DNA of 64,000 bases. Origin: Desulfosudis oleivorans (GTDB taxonomy: Bacteria > Desulfobacterota > Desulfobacteria > Desulfobacterales > SURF-7). This document shows, piece after piece, positions 18,586 to 27,266 of the stretch. The position numbers were made by a program, and so were the translations under genes. The DNA is taken from NCBI GenBank assembly GCA_020723325.1, contig DYJD01000008.1, forward strand, positions 1 to 64,000, read 5' to 3'. The number at the start of each line of letters is the position of its first letter. Positions within the stretch are counted from its first letter, which is position 1. The notes under the pieces are model-generated. The model saw only the letters and a list, made by a program, of their open reading frames with translations, did not search any database and had not been told where the DNA came from.

Positions 18586-21069
18586 ATGATGATCCGGATA
18601 AGAAATCTCCATGGCCTGGGCCTATGGTTGCTTTTTGGTTTTGCCGCCATGCTCATTGGTGCTGAAGCTGTCCCGGGAAGTGACCTGCGGACGGTTGAGG
18701 GGCTTCAAATCCAGGCTGAGCCGGCCAGGATCATCATGCATTTCAGTGCCAAAACCGATTATAAGATCATTCGATTTGAAGATGATCAAGGGGTTTCCAT
18801 AGCATTCAAGGGCGCCCGCCTTGCCGCTGATATGCAGAGCATTGGTTCCGGAAGTGCCTGGCTTCAGGAAATGCGCTTTGAACAATTGCCGGAGCAGGTA
18901 TTGGCACTGCGGATCAGAACCCGTTCACCTGCGCCTAAAATCATTGGAGAATGGGCCGGTGACACCAAAACTCTGACAATTGCCTTTGGCTTTACCCCGG
19001 CTAGACTCGTGCATAAAAGACGGGCTCTGGGTTTAAAGCCCAAACCGTCTTCAGTGAAACTTGCAGAAGCGCAAGTGCCACCCGACCAACAAGCACCTGT
19101 GCCATTGCAACCAATTGAAACAGTACGGAAAAAAGACGGCAACGCCGGCACGGTGGATGATCTGCTGGATATGTTTGCATCCGACTCCTGTGGGCAGGAA
19201 GACGCCTTGCGCCGGGCTGCGGATGATTGCCGGAAGGAACTGTATGATGATGCCTACCATGCCATTGTCGCCTATTTGCGCTCCGGATCTACCCCACCAT
19301 GTGCCGAGGCTGCTTATTTTTTGCGAGGCTTGGCCATTTTCAAGGGTAGTGAAGGCGCGGATGAGTTTCAACTGCTGCAGGTGGCCAATGAATTACAGGA
19401 CGCCGTCAGTTTTTATCCCCAATCCAAATACACACCCTTTGCCCAAACCATGCTTGGAAAAATCAATTTGGAATTGAACAATGACACGGAGGCGGCCGGC
19501 TATTTCAGACTCGTTCTCAATAATTTCAAGGATTATTCCGGAACGCCGGAAGTGTTGTTTGAAATGGGCAGGCTGTCGGCCAAAACCAAAAAACTATCCC
19601 AGGCCGTATCATTTTTCGACCGGATCCTCTCCCAATATCCCGGTTGCGCTTATGAGAAGGACGCCAGGCTTGAACTCGGAAAAACCTATTTCAATTCCAA
19701 CCGTTTTTCCAAAGCCCTGGACTATTTGGAACCATTGCTGGAATCCTTCCCCAACATGGCTTACACTTCCAATGAACTTCTCGTAACCATGGGCAACTGT
19801 TATTATCAAACCGGAAAATATGACAAGGCCAGGGAGGTTCTGGCCAAGGCATACAATTTTTTTCCGGACATGCCGGATAACCATGTGGCCTTGACGCGCA
19901 TCGGCGATGTTTATCTGGATGAGAAAGACAGTGAAAAAGCCCAAAAAATTTATGAGGAAGTGCGCAAGAAATACCCAAAAACAGACGGCTTTGTCATCAG
20001 TTCCATGCGGCTGGCTGAATTGGAGCCGAATCCGGAGGGAAAAGAAAAAATATACCGCATGATCATTGAGGATTTCCCCCATCACCCCATGGCGGATCTC
20101 AGCAAACTGCGTCTGGCAGAGATTCAACAAAAGGCGGGTCTGTATGAAAACAGCATCGCCATGATCAACGAACTCCTGCATAAGGGGGCCAAGGCCTTAA
20201 AAAAGGAAGCCCTATATTTACAAGAGAGATCCTTTGAAGAATATTTTCAGCAAATGCTGGCGAACAATGATCATCCCCGGGCCATGCACATGGCGGAAAA
20301 GGAAAAAGCAGCCCTCAAACGTTTGGATAGTCCGCAATTGTTTTATTTGTCAGGCAAGGCTTTTTATCTGGGGCATCTGTATCCCCAGGCTGTGGAGAAT
20401 TTGGAAAAGGCTCAAAAATTGTTTGTACATAGCGCCAGACCCAAAGATCTGTCGTTCTTGTTGGGCAGAGCTTTTCAAGAAACCGGGGCCATGGATGAGG
20501 CCCTTGCCAAGTTGGAGCAGTATCTCCGGGATGAGCCCAAAGGGGAACATTGGGTTGAAGCGCACATGCGGATCGGGCGCGGCCGCTTGGCAAAGAAGGA
20601 TTATCTGAACGCCGAGACATCCTTTCAGACAGCTTATACCCATGCCCGAACGGATCTGGAACGGGCCAATATCCTGATGCTGCAAGCCGCAGCCGCCGGC
20701 GAGACCGGTAAAAAACAAGAGAAATGCGAGCGCTTGATCAAGGCCATCAATCTGTTTGCCGCAGATCCTGACGCTAATTTCACAGCCATGTCCAGTGCCT
20801 ATCGTGAATTGGGTGAAACCTATATGGGCATGGGGACCTTTGAGCGTGCAGCAGATGCTTTTTCCATGGCGCTTAAATTTTTGCGTCAAGAAGAAGGCCA
20901 GGCAGGTCTCCGTTATTTGCTGGCCGAGTCCTATCGAAAAGGCAAAGCCTCGGATCGGGCTGCGGCCATCTACCGCGAGCTCGTGGCTACCGGAGATCCC
21001 ATCTGGGGTAAATTGGCAGAAGAAAAGCTGCGCAGCATGTCATTTATCGGGCGGTTGGAGCGGACTTGA
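18586..21069 (+). CDS. Exported TPR protein with AMIN-like domain
   Basis: About 827 residues from the ATG at 18586. It starts with a signal peptide (MMIRIRNLHGLGLWLLFGFA and on to GAEA). Residues about 35-140 look like an AMIN domain, a fold that targets envelope proteins to peptidoglycan or secretins. The rest is a long series of tetratricopeptide repeats (about 200-820), a scaffold for protein contacts. Its place between a sigma-54 promoter and the flagellar activator, ahead of the basal-body operon, suggests a role in passing the flagellum through the wall or in fixing motor parts. That role is inference. Confidence 0.75.
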   Translation: MMIRIRNLHGLGLWLLFGFAAMLIGAEAVPGSDLRTVEGLQIQAEPARIIMHFSAKTDYKIIRFEDDQGVSIAFKGARLAADMQSIGSGSAWLQEMRFEQLPEQVLALRIRTRSPAPKIIGEWAGDTKTLTIAFGFTPARLVHKRRALGLKPKPSSVKLAEAQVPPDQQAPVPLQPIETVRKKDGNAGTVDDLLDMFASDSCGQEDALRRAADDCRKELYDDAYHAIVAYLRSGSTPPCAEAAYFLRGLAIFKGSEGADEFQLLQVANELQDAVSFYPQSKYTPFAQTMLGKINLELNNDTEAAGYFRLVLNNFKDYSGTPEVLFEMGRLSAKTKKLSQAVSFFDRILSQYPGCAYEKDARLELGKTYFNSNRFSKALDYLEPLLESFPNMAYTSNELLVTMGNCYYQTGKYDKAREVLAKAYNFFPDMPDNHVALTRIGDVYLDEKDSEKAQKIYEEVRKKYPKTDGFVISSMRLAELEPNPEGKEKIYRMIIEDFPHHPMADLSKLRLAEIQQKAGLYENSIAMINELLHKGAKALKKEALYLQERSFEEYFQQMLANNDHPRAMHMAEKEKAALKRLDSPQLFYLSGKAFYLGHLYPQAVENLEKAQKLFVHSARPKDLSFLLGRAFQETGAMDEALAKLEQYLRDEPKGEHWVEAHMRIGRGRLAKKDYLNAETSFQTAYTHARTDLERANILMLQAAAAGETGKKQEKCERLIKAINLFAADPDANFTAMSSAYRELGETYMGMGTFERAADAFSMALKFLRQEEGQAGLRYLLAESYRKGKASDRAAAIYRELVATGDPIWGKLAEEKLRSMSFIGRLERT

Positions 21070-21119
21070 AAGATGGTTGCCCGGCTCCGGGAGGATTTTT
21101 TACTGCTCGCATGTAGAGA

Positions 21120-22514
21120 ATGGAACACATGGAAAAAGCGGGAATTTTATTGGTTGAAGCCGAGCACAGGGAAAGGAATCGTTTGTGCGAAGTCCTGGAA
21201 GACTGGGGCTACAAGGTCGTGACCGCCTATGACGGAACCGATGCCCTGCGCAAGCTGAAAAACCTGGATGACCTTCGCTTGATAATTGCCGATGCAGATG
21301 CGCCCAATGCAGAGGCCGCAGCTCTTTTGGATCTGGCCCATGCCAAGGGTGAAAGCGTGCGGGTATTGTTCGCCGCACGGCAGGCTTCGGTGGAAAACGC
21401 GGTTGAAGCAATGAAGGCCGGAGCCCTGGATTATTTGGTAAAACCCATTGAAACCACGCGCCTCCGCCTGCTGGTTGAAAAAGCCTTCCAAGGCAACGGC
21501 GACAGCCCGGCCCCCAGCATTTCGCCTGTGGATCCGGTTAGAATCATCACCAATGATCCGGCCTTCCGCAAGCTGCTTGACCTTGCCCGCAAGATCGCCG
21601 CCAGTCAGGCTTCTGTCTTGATTCAGGGTGAAAGCGGCACTGGTAAGGAATTGCTGGCCCGCTACATCCATTCCCATAGTGAACGGCGCAACCGGCCTTT
21701 TGTCGCGGTTAATTGTGCGGCCCTGCCGGAGAGCCTGCTGGAAAGTGAACTGTTCGGTCATGAAAAAGGCGCATTTACCGGTGCGGTTGCGCGCAAACTG
21801 GGCAAATTCGAATTGGCCGACGGCGGGACCCTGTTGTTGGACGAAATTACCGAGATGCAATTTCATCTACAGTCAAAATTATTGCGGATCCTGCAGGAGC
21901 GGGAGATTGATCGGATAGGAGGGGGGCGGCCGGTCAGAATCGATGTGCGGGTCATTGCCACCAGCAACCGGGATATCCGGGAAACCATCCGCAAGGGCGA
22001 ATTCAGGGAGGATTTATATTACCGTTTGAATACAATTCCTTTTCGAATCCCCTCCCTGGGGGAGCGGGAAGGCGACATCTCCTTGCTGACGCGGCATTTT
22101 ATTGAGAAGTATAATGAGATTGACGGCCGCAATGTCAAAAGTTTGACTAAAGCAGCGGAACAATGCCTGGAGAATCATCCCTTTCAAGGGAATGTGCGTG
22201 AATTGGAAAATATCATTCGGCGGGCAGTGCTGCTATCCGAGGGTGAAACCATCACCGATGCAGATCTGTTTTTAGGGGAGGAGGGTGAGGCCGGCGCAAC
22301 ATTCACCACAGACATGGAAATCGAGTTGCCGGCCGATTTCATCAGTGCCCCCCTGAAAGAGGTGGAAAAAAAGATGATTTTTCATACCTTGGATCGCACA
22401 AAGGGAAATCGCACCCATGCTGCCAAAATGCTGGGCATCAGCGTTCGAACCCTGCGCAACAAACTGAATGAATACCGGGAAAGCCTGGATCAATTTCAGG
22501 GAGAAGATCTCTAA
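21120..22514 (+). CDS. NtrC/FlrC-type sigma-54 activator, degenerate receiver
   Basis: A 464-residue activator with receiver, AAA+ and Fis-type parts. Walker A GESGTGKE starts at 170, GAFTGA at 217, and the DNA-binding helix-turn-helix is near the end (NRTHAAKMLGISVRTLRNKL). The receiver keeps the acceptor position Asp58 (IADADAP) and Lys108 (VKPIE), but the acidic pair has become VEAEH and the switch Thr/Ser position is Ala (LFAAR, 85-86). It is therefore unlikely to respond to phosphate in the normal way. It directly precedes the sigma-54 promoter of flgB, as FlrC/FlbD-like regulators do. ATG at 21120 or 21129 is possible. Confidence 0.88.
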   Translation: MEHMEKAGILLVEAEHRERNRLCEVLEDWGYKVVTAYDGTDALRKLKNLDDLRLIIADADAPNAEAAALLDLAHAKGESVRVLFAARQASVENAVEAMKAGALDYLVKPIETTRLRLLVEKAFQGNGDSPAPSISPVDPVRIITNDPAFRKLLDLARKIAASQASVLIQGESGTGKELLARYIHSHSERRNRPFVAVNCAALPESLLESELFGHEKGAFTGAVARKLGKFELADGGTLLLDEITEMQFHLQSKLLRILQEREIDRIGGGRPVRIDVRVIATSNRDIRETIRKGEFREDLYYRLNTIPFRIPSLGEREGDISLLTRHFIEKYNEIDGRNVKSLTKAAEQCLENHPFQGNVRELENIIRRAVLLSEGETITDADLFLGEEGEAGATFTTDMEIELPADFISAPLKEVEKKMIFHTLDRTKGNRTHAAKMLGISVRTLRNKLNEYRESLDQFQGEDL

Positions 22515-22515
22515 C

Positions 22516-22530
22516 GGGCATGTAAATTGC
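22516..22530 (+). promoter_or_regulatory. Sigma-54 promoter for the flgB operon
   Basis: GGGCAT-GTAAA-TTGC has GG and GC at the exact sigma-54 spacing and differs from the consensus only at the first and sixth bases. It sits two bases after the activator gene stop and 37 bases before the flgB ATG. Confidence 0.75.
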
Positions 22531-22566
22531 TTTTGCTATACGTAAACAGATTTATGGGAGGGTATT

Positions 22567-22974
22567 ATGGCAGATACTTTCATTTTTGATAAGACCCATA
22601 CCGTGCTGAGCAAATCATTGGACATCTCCGCCCGCAGGAACACCCTCATCACCGGTAATATTGCCAACATGGATACCATCGGCTACCAGCCCAAGGATTT
22701 GGATTTCCAAGAAACCTTGCAGAAGGCCATGGAAACGGGCACCGCCGGTTTAAAGCGCACCCATGCCAAGCATTTGCCCCAGAACCAAAGCAGTATCGAC
22801 CTGGCCGGGAGTATCCGCAAAGGGGAAACCGACAGCTTTCACCTTGATACGGTGGATATCGACACAGAGATGACCCATCTGATCGAGAACAATATCAAAT
22901 ACAGGACCAGTGTGGAACTGCTGCTGCGCAGAATCGGCATATTACGCCAGAGCATTACCGAAGGAGGTCGCTGA
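22567..22974 (+). CDS. flgB: Flagellar proximal rod protein FlgB
   Basis: A 135-residue rod subunit, built just above the MS ring. It has the N-terminal rod/hook motif around TGNIANMDTIGYQPKDLDF and the C-terminal VDIDTEMTHLIENNIKYRTSVELL. Length fits FlgB (about 130-140). First gene after the sigma-54 promoter; GGGAGGGT before the ATG. It overlaps flgC by one base. Confidence 0.93.
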   Translation: MADTFIFDKTHTVLSKSLDISARRNTLITGNIANMDTIGYQPKDLDFQETLQKAMETGTAGLKRTHAKHLPQNQSSIDLAGSIRKGETDSFHLDTVDIDTEMTHLIENNIKYRTSVELLLRRIGILRQSITEGGR

Positions 22975-23408
22975 TGGATTTTGTCCAAGCCCTGCGAGTC
23001 AGCAAGAGCGGACTGGCTGCCAATCGAACCAAGATGAATGTCATTGCTGAGAATTTGGCCAACGCGGAAACCACCCGCACAGCCGAGGGTGGCCCCTATC
23101 GCCGGCAAATGGTGGTTTTCGCGCCCAAGGAAATCCCTTCTTTTGAAAATGAATTGGAACAGGCCCAGAAACCTGCCCAAGGTGTTGAAGTTGGAGAAGT
23201 TATTCGCTCCCAGGAGGATTTCCGGTTGGTTTACAATCCTTCCCATCCGGATGCTGATCCTGTGACCGGATATGTGGCCATGCCCAATGTCAGTCATTTG
23301 ACCGAAATGGCCGATATGATGGTGGCCCGGCGGGCCTATGAAGCCAATGTGGCGGCCTTGACCAACACCCGCGGCATGCTTTTAAAAGCTTTGGAGATCG
23401 GCAAATAA
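22974..23408 (+). CDS. flgC: Flagellar proximal rod protein FlgC
   Basis: A 144-residue rod subunit with the N-terminal signature LRVSKSGLAANRTKMNVIAENLANAET and the C-terminal helix MADMMVARRAYEANVAALTNTRGMLLKALEIG. Starts on the last base of the flgB stop (TGATG), so translation is coupled; GGAGG precedes it within flgB. Confidence 0.95.
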   Translation: MDFVQALRVSKSGLAANRTKMNVIAENLANAETTRTAEGGPYRRQMVVFAPKEIPSFENELEQAQKPAQGVEVGEVIRSQEDFRLVYNPSHPDADPVTGYVAMPNVSHLTEMADMMVARRAYEANVAALTNTRGMLLKALEIGK

Positions 23409-23434
23409 TTATCGGCAGATAAATTTCAGGAGCG

Positions 23435-23728
23435 GTGAAGCCCATGAAGATCAGTGATCAGATTTCCCTATCAAAGAACCTGCAGCCGGCCATGGGCAAC
23501 CAGGACCGCCCTGAGGGATTTGCCCGGCGGTTAAAGGACGCCATCCAGGAGGTCAACCGGGATCAGCTTGACGCGGATCAGGCTGCGCGTCAGGTGATGG
23601 AAGAAAAATTAGGGGTCCATGAGGGCATGTTGCGAATCCAAGAAGCGGATCTTTCCTTCCGATTATTTTTACAAGTGCGTTCAAAGGTTTTGGATGCGTA
23701 CCGGGAAATCATGCGCCTGCAATTTTGA
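23435..23728 (+). CDS. fliE: Flagellar hook-basal body protein FliE
   Basis: A 97-residue protein that joins the MS ring to the rod. Family features are VNRDQLDADQAARQVM and the ending RLFLQVRSKVLDAYREIMRLQF, typical of FliE. Its place between flgC and fliF is the standard order. Confidence 0.93.
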   Translation: MKPMKISDQISLSKNLQPAMGNQDRPEGFARRLKDAIQEVNRDQLDADQAARQVMEEKLGVHEGMLRIQEADLSFRLFLQVRSKVLDAYREIMRLQF

Positions 23729-23780
23729 TTGATCCCTGCAATCAGTGGGTTGCTTTTTTACAGCATGAGGTGATGAGCAA

Positions 23781-25391
23781 ATGGCTGCCGAAGACAAGGA
23801 ATTAACCACCGGAATGATGCGCGGGAATCCGGCGCTTCAACAAGTGCTGCGCATTTACCAAAGAATGCCGTTGTCTAGAAAAATCGGCATGGCAGGCATG
23901 ACGGTTCTATTGTTCATCGCCTTCGGCGCCATGTTTTTCTGGGCCAATCGCATAGATTTCCAGACAGCTTACGCCGGGCTCTCAGCCGAGGATGCGGCCC
24001 AGATCGTGGAAAAATTGAAAGAACAGAATATCCCTTATGAATTGGCCGGCAACGGCGCCGTGGTTAAAGTTCCCGCAGATCGCGTGTATGATGTGCGCTT
24101 GACCATGGCTGCGGCCGGCCTGCCCAAAGGCGGGGCCGCCGGTTACGAATTGTTTGATAAAACTGATTTCGGAGCCACTGAATTTGTTCAGAAAATGAAT
24201 TATCAACGGGCCTTGCAAGGTGAATTGGCCAGAACCATCCGCGAATTTCAAGAGGTTGAGGATGCCCGGGTCATGATCGCCATGCCCAAGGATTCGGTGT
24301 TCATCGAAGAAACCAAACCACCTTCGGTGTCGGTATTGCTCAAGTTGCGCAGGGACCTTTCCGCTGAAAAAGTGAGAGCAGTGGTGCATCTGGTGGCCAG
24401 CGCCCTGGAAGGGATGACGCCGGAACGTGTGGCGGTGGTGGATACCAAGGGCCGGGTGCTTTACAAAGGACCTTCGGAGGAGGAAAAAGTGGGCGGGCAG
24501 GCCGATTCCCGCCTGAAATATAAATTGTCCTATGAAAAGAATCTGGCCGGGCGGATTCAGACCATGCTCGAGCGTATTGTCGGACCAGGCAAGGCGATTG
24601 TGCGGGTCACGGCTGACATGGATTTTGATCAGGTGGACATCAACGAGGAATTATTTGATCCGGATGTACAGGTGGTCCGCAGTCAGCAGAAATTGTTGGA
24701 AACCAAAGACAGGTCGTCTGTTCCGGGTGAAGTCTCCAGCGTCAACCGGGTGGCCCCCCAGGGGCAGGAAGGCGGGGCGGCAGTAAATGAAAAGAACAAC
24801 AAACAAGACGAGACTGTTAATTATGAGCTCAATCGCACCCTTAAACGCACCATCAAACCAGTGGGCATTCTGAAGCGTCTTTCCGTGGCAGCAGTGTTGG
24901 ACGGCAATTACCGGATTGAAAACAATGAAAAAGGGAAGCCGGTCAGACAATATTCGCCGCGAACCCCGGCGGAACTGGAACAGTTTAAGGGCATAGTTCA
25001 GAATGCCATGGGTTACAGCGAGGATCGGGAAGATAAAGTCAGCGTGGAATCCTTCCCCTTTTCCGAGGTGGATGAAACCATTGCCGAGCCCGCCATGGAT
25101 TGGCAGGGCTTTTTCCGGCAGTACGGCCGCAGTTTGATCAACATCATCCTGGTGTTGCTGTTGTTTGTTTTCATTGTATTGCCTTTGGTGAAAACCATGA
25201 AGGAAATCAAAACCACGGTAATTGAATCCCTGCCGCCGCCGGAAACCGAGAGAAAAGAACTGGCCGCCGGACTGGAAAAAGAAGTAGTGGATCCGTCCAA
25301 GATGGTACCCAAGGATCGGGCCAAACATTATGCGGCTGAAGATCCCAATAAAGTCGCCAATATTCTGAAGGGCTGGATGGCGGAGACTTGA
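23781..25391 (+). CDS. fliF: Flagellar MS-ring protein FliF
   Basis: A 536-residue membrane ring protein. There is one membrane helix near residues 35-53, the ring-building motifs (YAGLSAEDAAQIVEKL, ARVMIAMPKDSVF) in the periplasmic part, a second membrane helix at about 451-473 and a C-terminal cytoplasmic tail (EDPNKVANILKGWM) that binds FliG. Stop and fliG start overlap as ATGA. Confidence 0.95.
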   Translation: MAAEDKELTTGMMRGNPALQQVLRIYQRMPLSRKIGMAGMTVLLFIAFGAMFFWANRIDFQTAYAGLSAEDAAQIVEKLKEQNIPYELAGNGAVVKVPADRVYDVRLTMAAAGLPKGGAAGYELFDKTDFGATEFVQKMNYQRALQGELARTIREFQEVEDARVMIAMPKDSVFIEETKPPSVSVLLKLRRDLSAEKVRAVVHLVASALEGMTPERVAVVDTKGRVLYKGPSEEEKVGGQADSRLKYKLSYEKNLAGRIQTMLERIVGPGKAIVRVTADMDFDQVDINEELFDPDVQVVRSQQKLLETKDRSSVPGEVSSVNRVAPQGQEGGAAVNEKNNKQDETVNYELNRTLKRTIKPVGILKRLSVAAVLDGNYRIENNEKGKPVRQYSPRTPAELEQFKGIVQNAMGYSEDREDKVSVESFPFSEVDETIAEPAMDWQGFFRQYGRSLINIILVLLLFVFIVLPLVKTMKEIKTTVIESLPPPETERKELAAGLEKEVVDPSKMVPKDRAKHYAAEDPNKVANILKGWMAET

Positions 25392-26410
25392 CCATGAAGA
25401 CGGACAAGCTGGATCCGCAGAATCTGACCGGAATTCAAAAAGCCGCTGTTTTCCTGTTGACCATGGGTGAAGCCTATACCAGCCAGATTTTTCGAACCAT
25501 GACGGATGATGAGATCAAAATGCTGGCCAATGTCATGGCCCAGATCGACCAGATTTCACCGGAGGTCACCAAAGCCGTCATGGAGGATTTTGTAGCTGTT
25601 TTTGAAGACGAGGACCGCTTGCTGGTGGGTGGGGAATCATTTGTCCGCAATGTTGTGGAAAAATCCCTTGTCAGGGAAAAAGCCGAGCGCATTTTTAAAG
25701 ATATCGAAGAGAACAAAAGGGAGGTTCCGTTCAACTGGAGCAAGGAGGTTAATCCGGCCATTTTGGCGGGTTACTTGGCCACGGAACATCCGCAAACCAT
25801 TGCCATGATATTGACGCATTTGCCGCCGGAAACTTCTTCCGAGATTCTAATGGCCCTGCCCGCGGAAAGAAAGGGTGATATCGCCTTGAGAATAGCCAAG
25901 CTGGGTCAGGTTTCCGACGAAGTTGTGCGGGATGTGGACGAAGCTTTGCGCAGCGAGATCGGCAATATCGGCAGCGGCAGCACAAAATCCGGCGGGGTCG
26001 AGGCCCTGGTGGAAATTCTCAACAGTGTGGATAAAGCCACGGAAGACGCCGTCATGGAAAAAATAGAAGAAGAACAGGCGGACATGGTGGACGAGATCCG
26101 CAAATTGATGTTTGTTTTCGAAGATCTGAGCAGCCTGGATGACCGCGGCATGCGGGAAGTGTTGAAAAAGGTGGAAAGCTCCCAGTTGACCCTGGCCATG
26201 AAGACCGCCAGTGAAGAGATGAAAAAGAAAATTCTCAGCAATCTTTCCAGCCGGGCCGCGGAAATGCTGCTTGAAGATTTGGAGGTTATGGGACCGGTGA
26301 AGTTGTCGGAAGTCGAGGCTGCCCAGCAAGCCATTGTGGCGGCCGCCAAGGAATTGGAAGCAGAAGGCACCATCACCTTGGGTAAAGGAGGAGGAGATGT
26401 CCTTGTCTAA
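25388..26410 (+). CDS. fliG: Flagellar motor switch protein FliG
   Basis: A 340-residue switch protein that links the MS ring to FliM and carries the torque helix. Visible are LTGIQKAAVFLLTMGE at the N-terminus, the EHPQTIAMILTHL signature, and the charged C-terminal part with FVFEDLSSLDDRGMREVLKKV containing the motor charges. It ends 14 bases inside fliH. Confidence 0.95.
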   Translation: MTMKTDKLDPQNLTGIQKAAVFLLTMGEAYTSQIFRTMTDDEIKMLANVMAQIDQISPEVTKAVMEDFVAVFEDEDRLLVGGESFVRNVVEKSLVREKAERIFKDIEENKREVPFNWSKEVNPAILAGYLATEHPQTIAMILTHLPPETSSEILMALPAERKGDIALRIAKLGQVSDEVVRDVDEALRSEIGNIGSGSTKSGGVEALVEILNSVDKATEDAVMEKIEEEQADMVDEIRKLMFVFEDLSSLDDRGMREVLKKVESSQLTLAMKTASEEMKKKILSNLSSRAAEMLLEDLEVMGPVKLSEVEAAQQAIVAAAKELEAEGTITLGKGGGDVLV

Positions 26411-27245
26411 AGCGCAATCCGAATATCAAGAGGGAACCGGCATGGATTGGCAGCCGCTGGACATTCATCAATTGGAACGTTTTCAAACCCTGGCGATTCA
26501 ACAGGACCCGCTCCAGGATGATAGGAATCAAGAGTTTATTCCGTTGTGTCCCACCAAGTCCGCAAGCAGTCAGGAAGACGGTTTCCGGCGGATCCATGTC
26601 AAGAACATGGGGGCGGATGAAGGCGTTCAGGAGCAGTCTTCAAATCGCAAGCAAAAGGACGATCCCGCGGGGTCACAGCCTGTTGAGGCCAACGCCGCGG
26701 CTTTGAAATCGTCTGATGATATCAAAGCCATTGAGCAAAAAGCCTATGCCGACGGTTTCAGCAAAGGCGAAAAGGATGGATTCGCCGCCGGCAAAAAACA
26801 GGCAGAAGCAGTCGCCGCCAATTTACAGAAAATGATAGGTGAAATCGAGGGACTTTTCCAGCGGATGGTTGAGGTCAATGAACGGGAGATACTCAGCCTG
26901 ATTTTTCGGACCGCGGAAAAAGTGGTCATGGGGCATATCCAGAGCGATAGTGAAGTAGTCAAACGATCAATTTTGCATGCCTTTGAGATCATACCGGAAC
27001 CTTCCGAGGTCAGTATAAAAATTCATCCGGAAGACTATGAATTCATCGAACTGATCAAGGAGGATTTTTTTGAGCAGATCAAAGGCTTGAAACAAGTGGA
27101 GGTTGTTGCCGATTCGGCCGTAAACCGCGGGGGCTGTGTCGTTGAAACACGTTCAGGCAATGTGGTGGTGGATATGGGAAAACGCCTGGAAAGCATCCGG
27201 TTGAGCATGCTGGAGGCCAATCGGGTCAAAGGATCGATGGCGTAA
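26397..27245 (+). CDS. fliH: Flagellar export regulator FliH
   Basis: About 282 residues from the ATG at 26397, chosen because AAAGGAGGAGG lies directly before it; a longer open frame upstream is only the fliG overlap. FliH regulates the FliI ATPase and brings it to the export gate. The N-terminal third is variable. The GxxxG-like stretch ADGFSKGEKDGFAAGKKQ (about 118-135) is the FliH hallmark, and the C-terminal part (ILHAFEIIPEPSEVSIKIHP) is the FliI-binding domain. Confidence 0.9.
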   Translation: MSLSKAQSEYQEGTGMDWQPLDIHQLERFQTLAIQQDPLQDDRNQEFIPLCPTKSASSQEDGFRRIHVKNMGADEGVQEQSSNRKQKDDPAGSQPVEANAAALKSSDDIKAIEQKAYADGFSKGEKDGFAAGKKQAEAVAANLQKMIGEIEGLFQRMVEVNEREILSLIFRTAEKVVMGHIQSDSEVVKRSILHAFEIIPEPSEVSIKIHPEDYEFIELIKEDFFEQIKGLKQVEVVADSAVNRGGCVVETRSGNVVVDMGKRLESIRLSMLEANRVKGSMA

Positions 27246-27266
27246 AGCCGGGATAAGGGGAAACCA

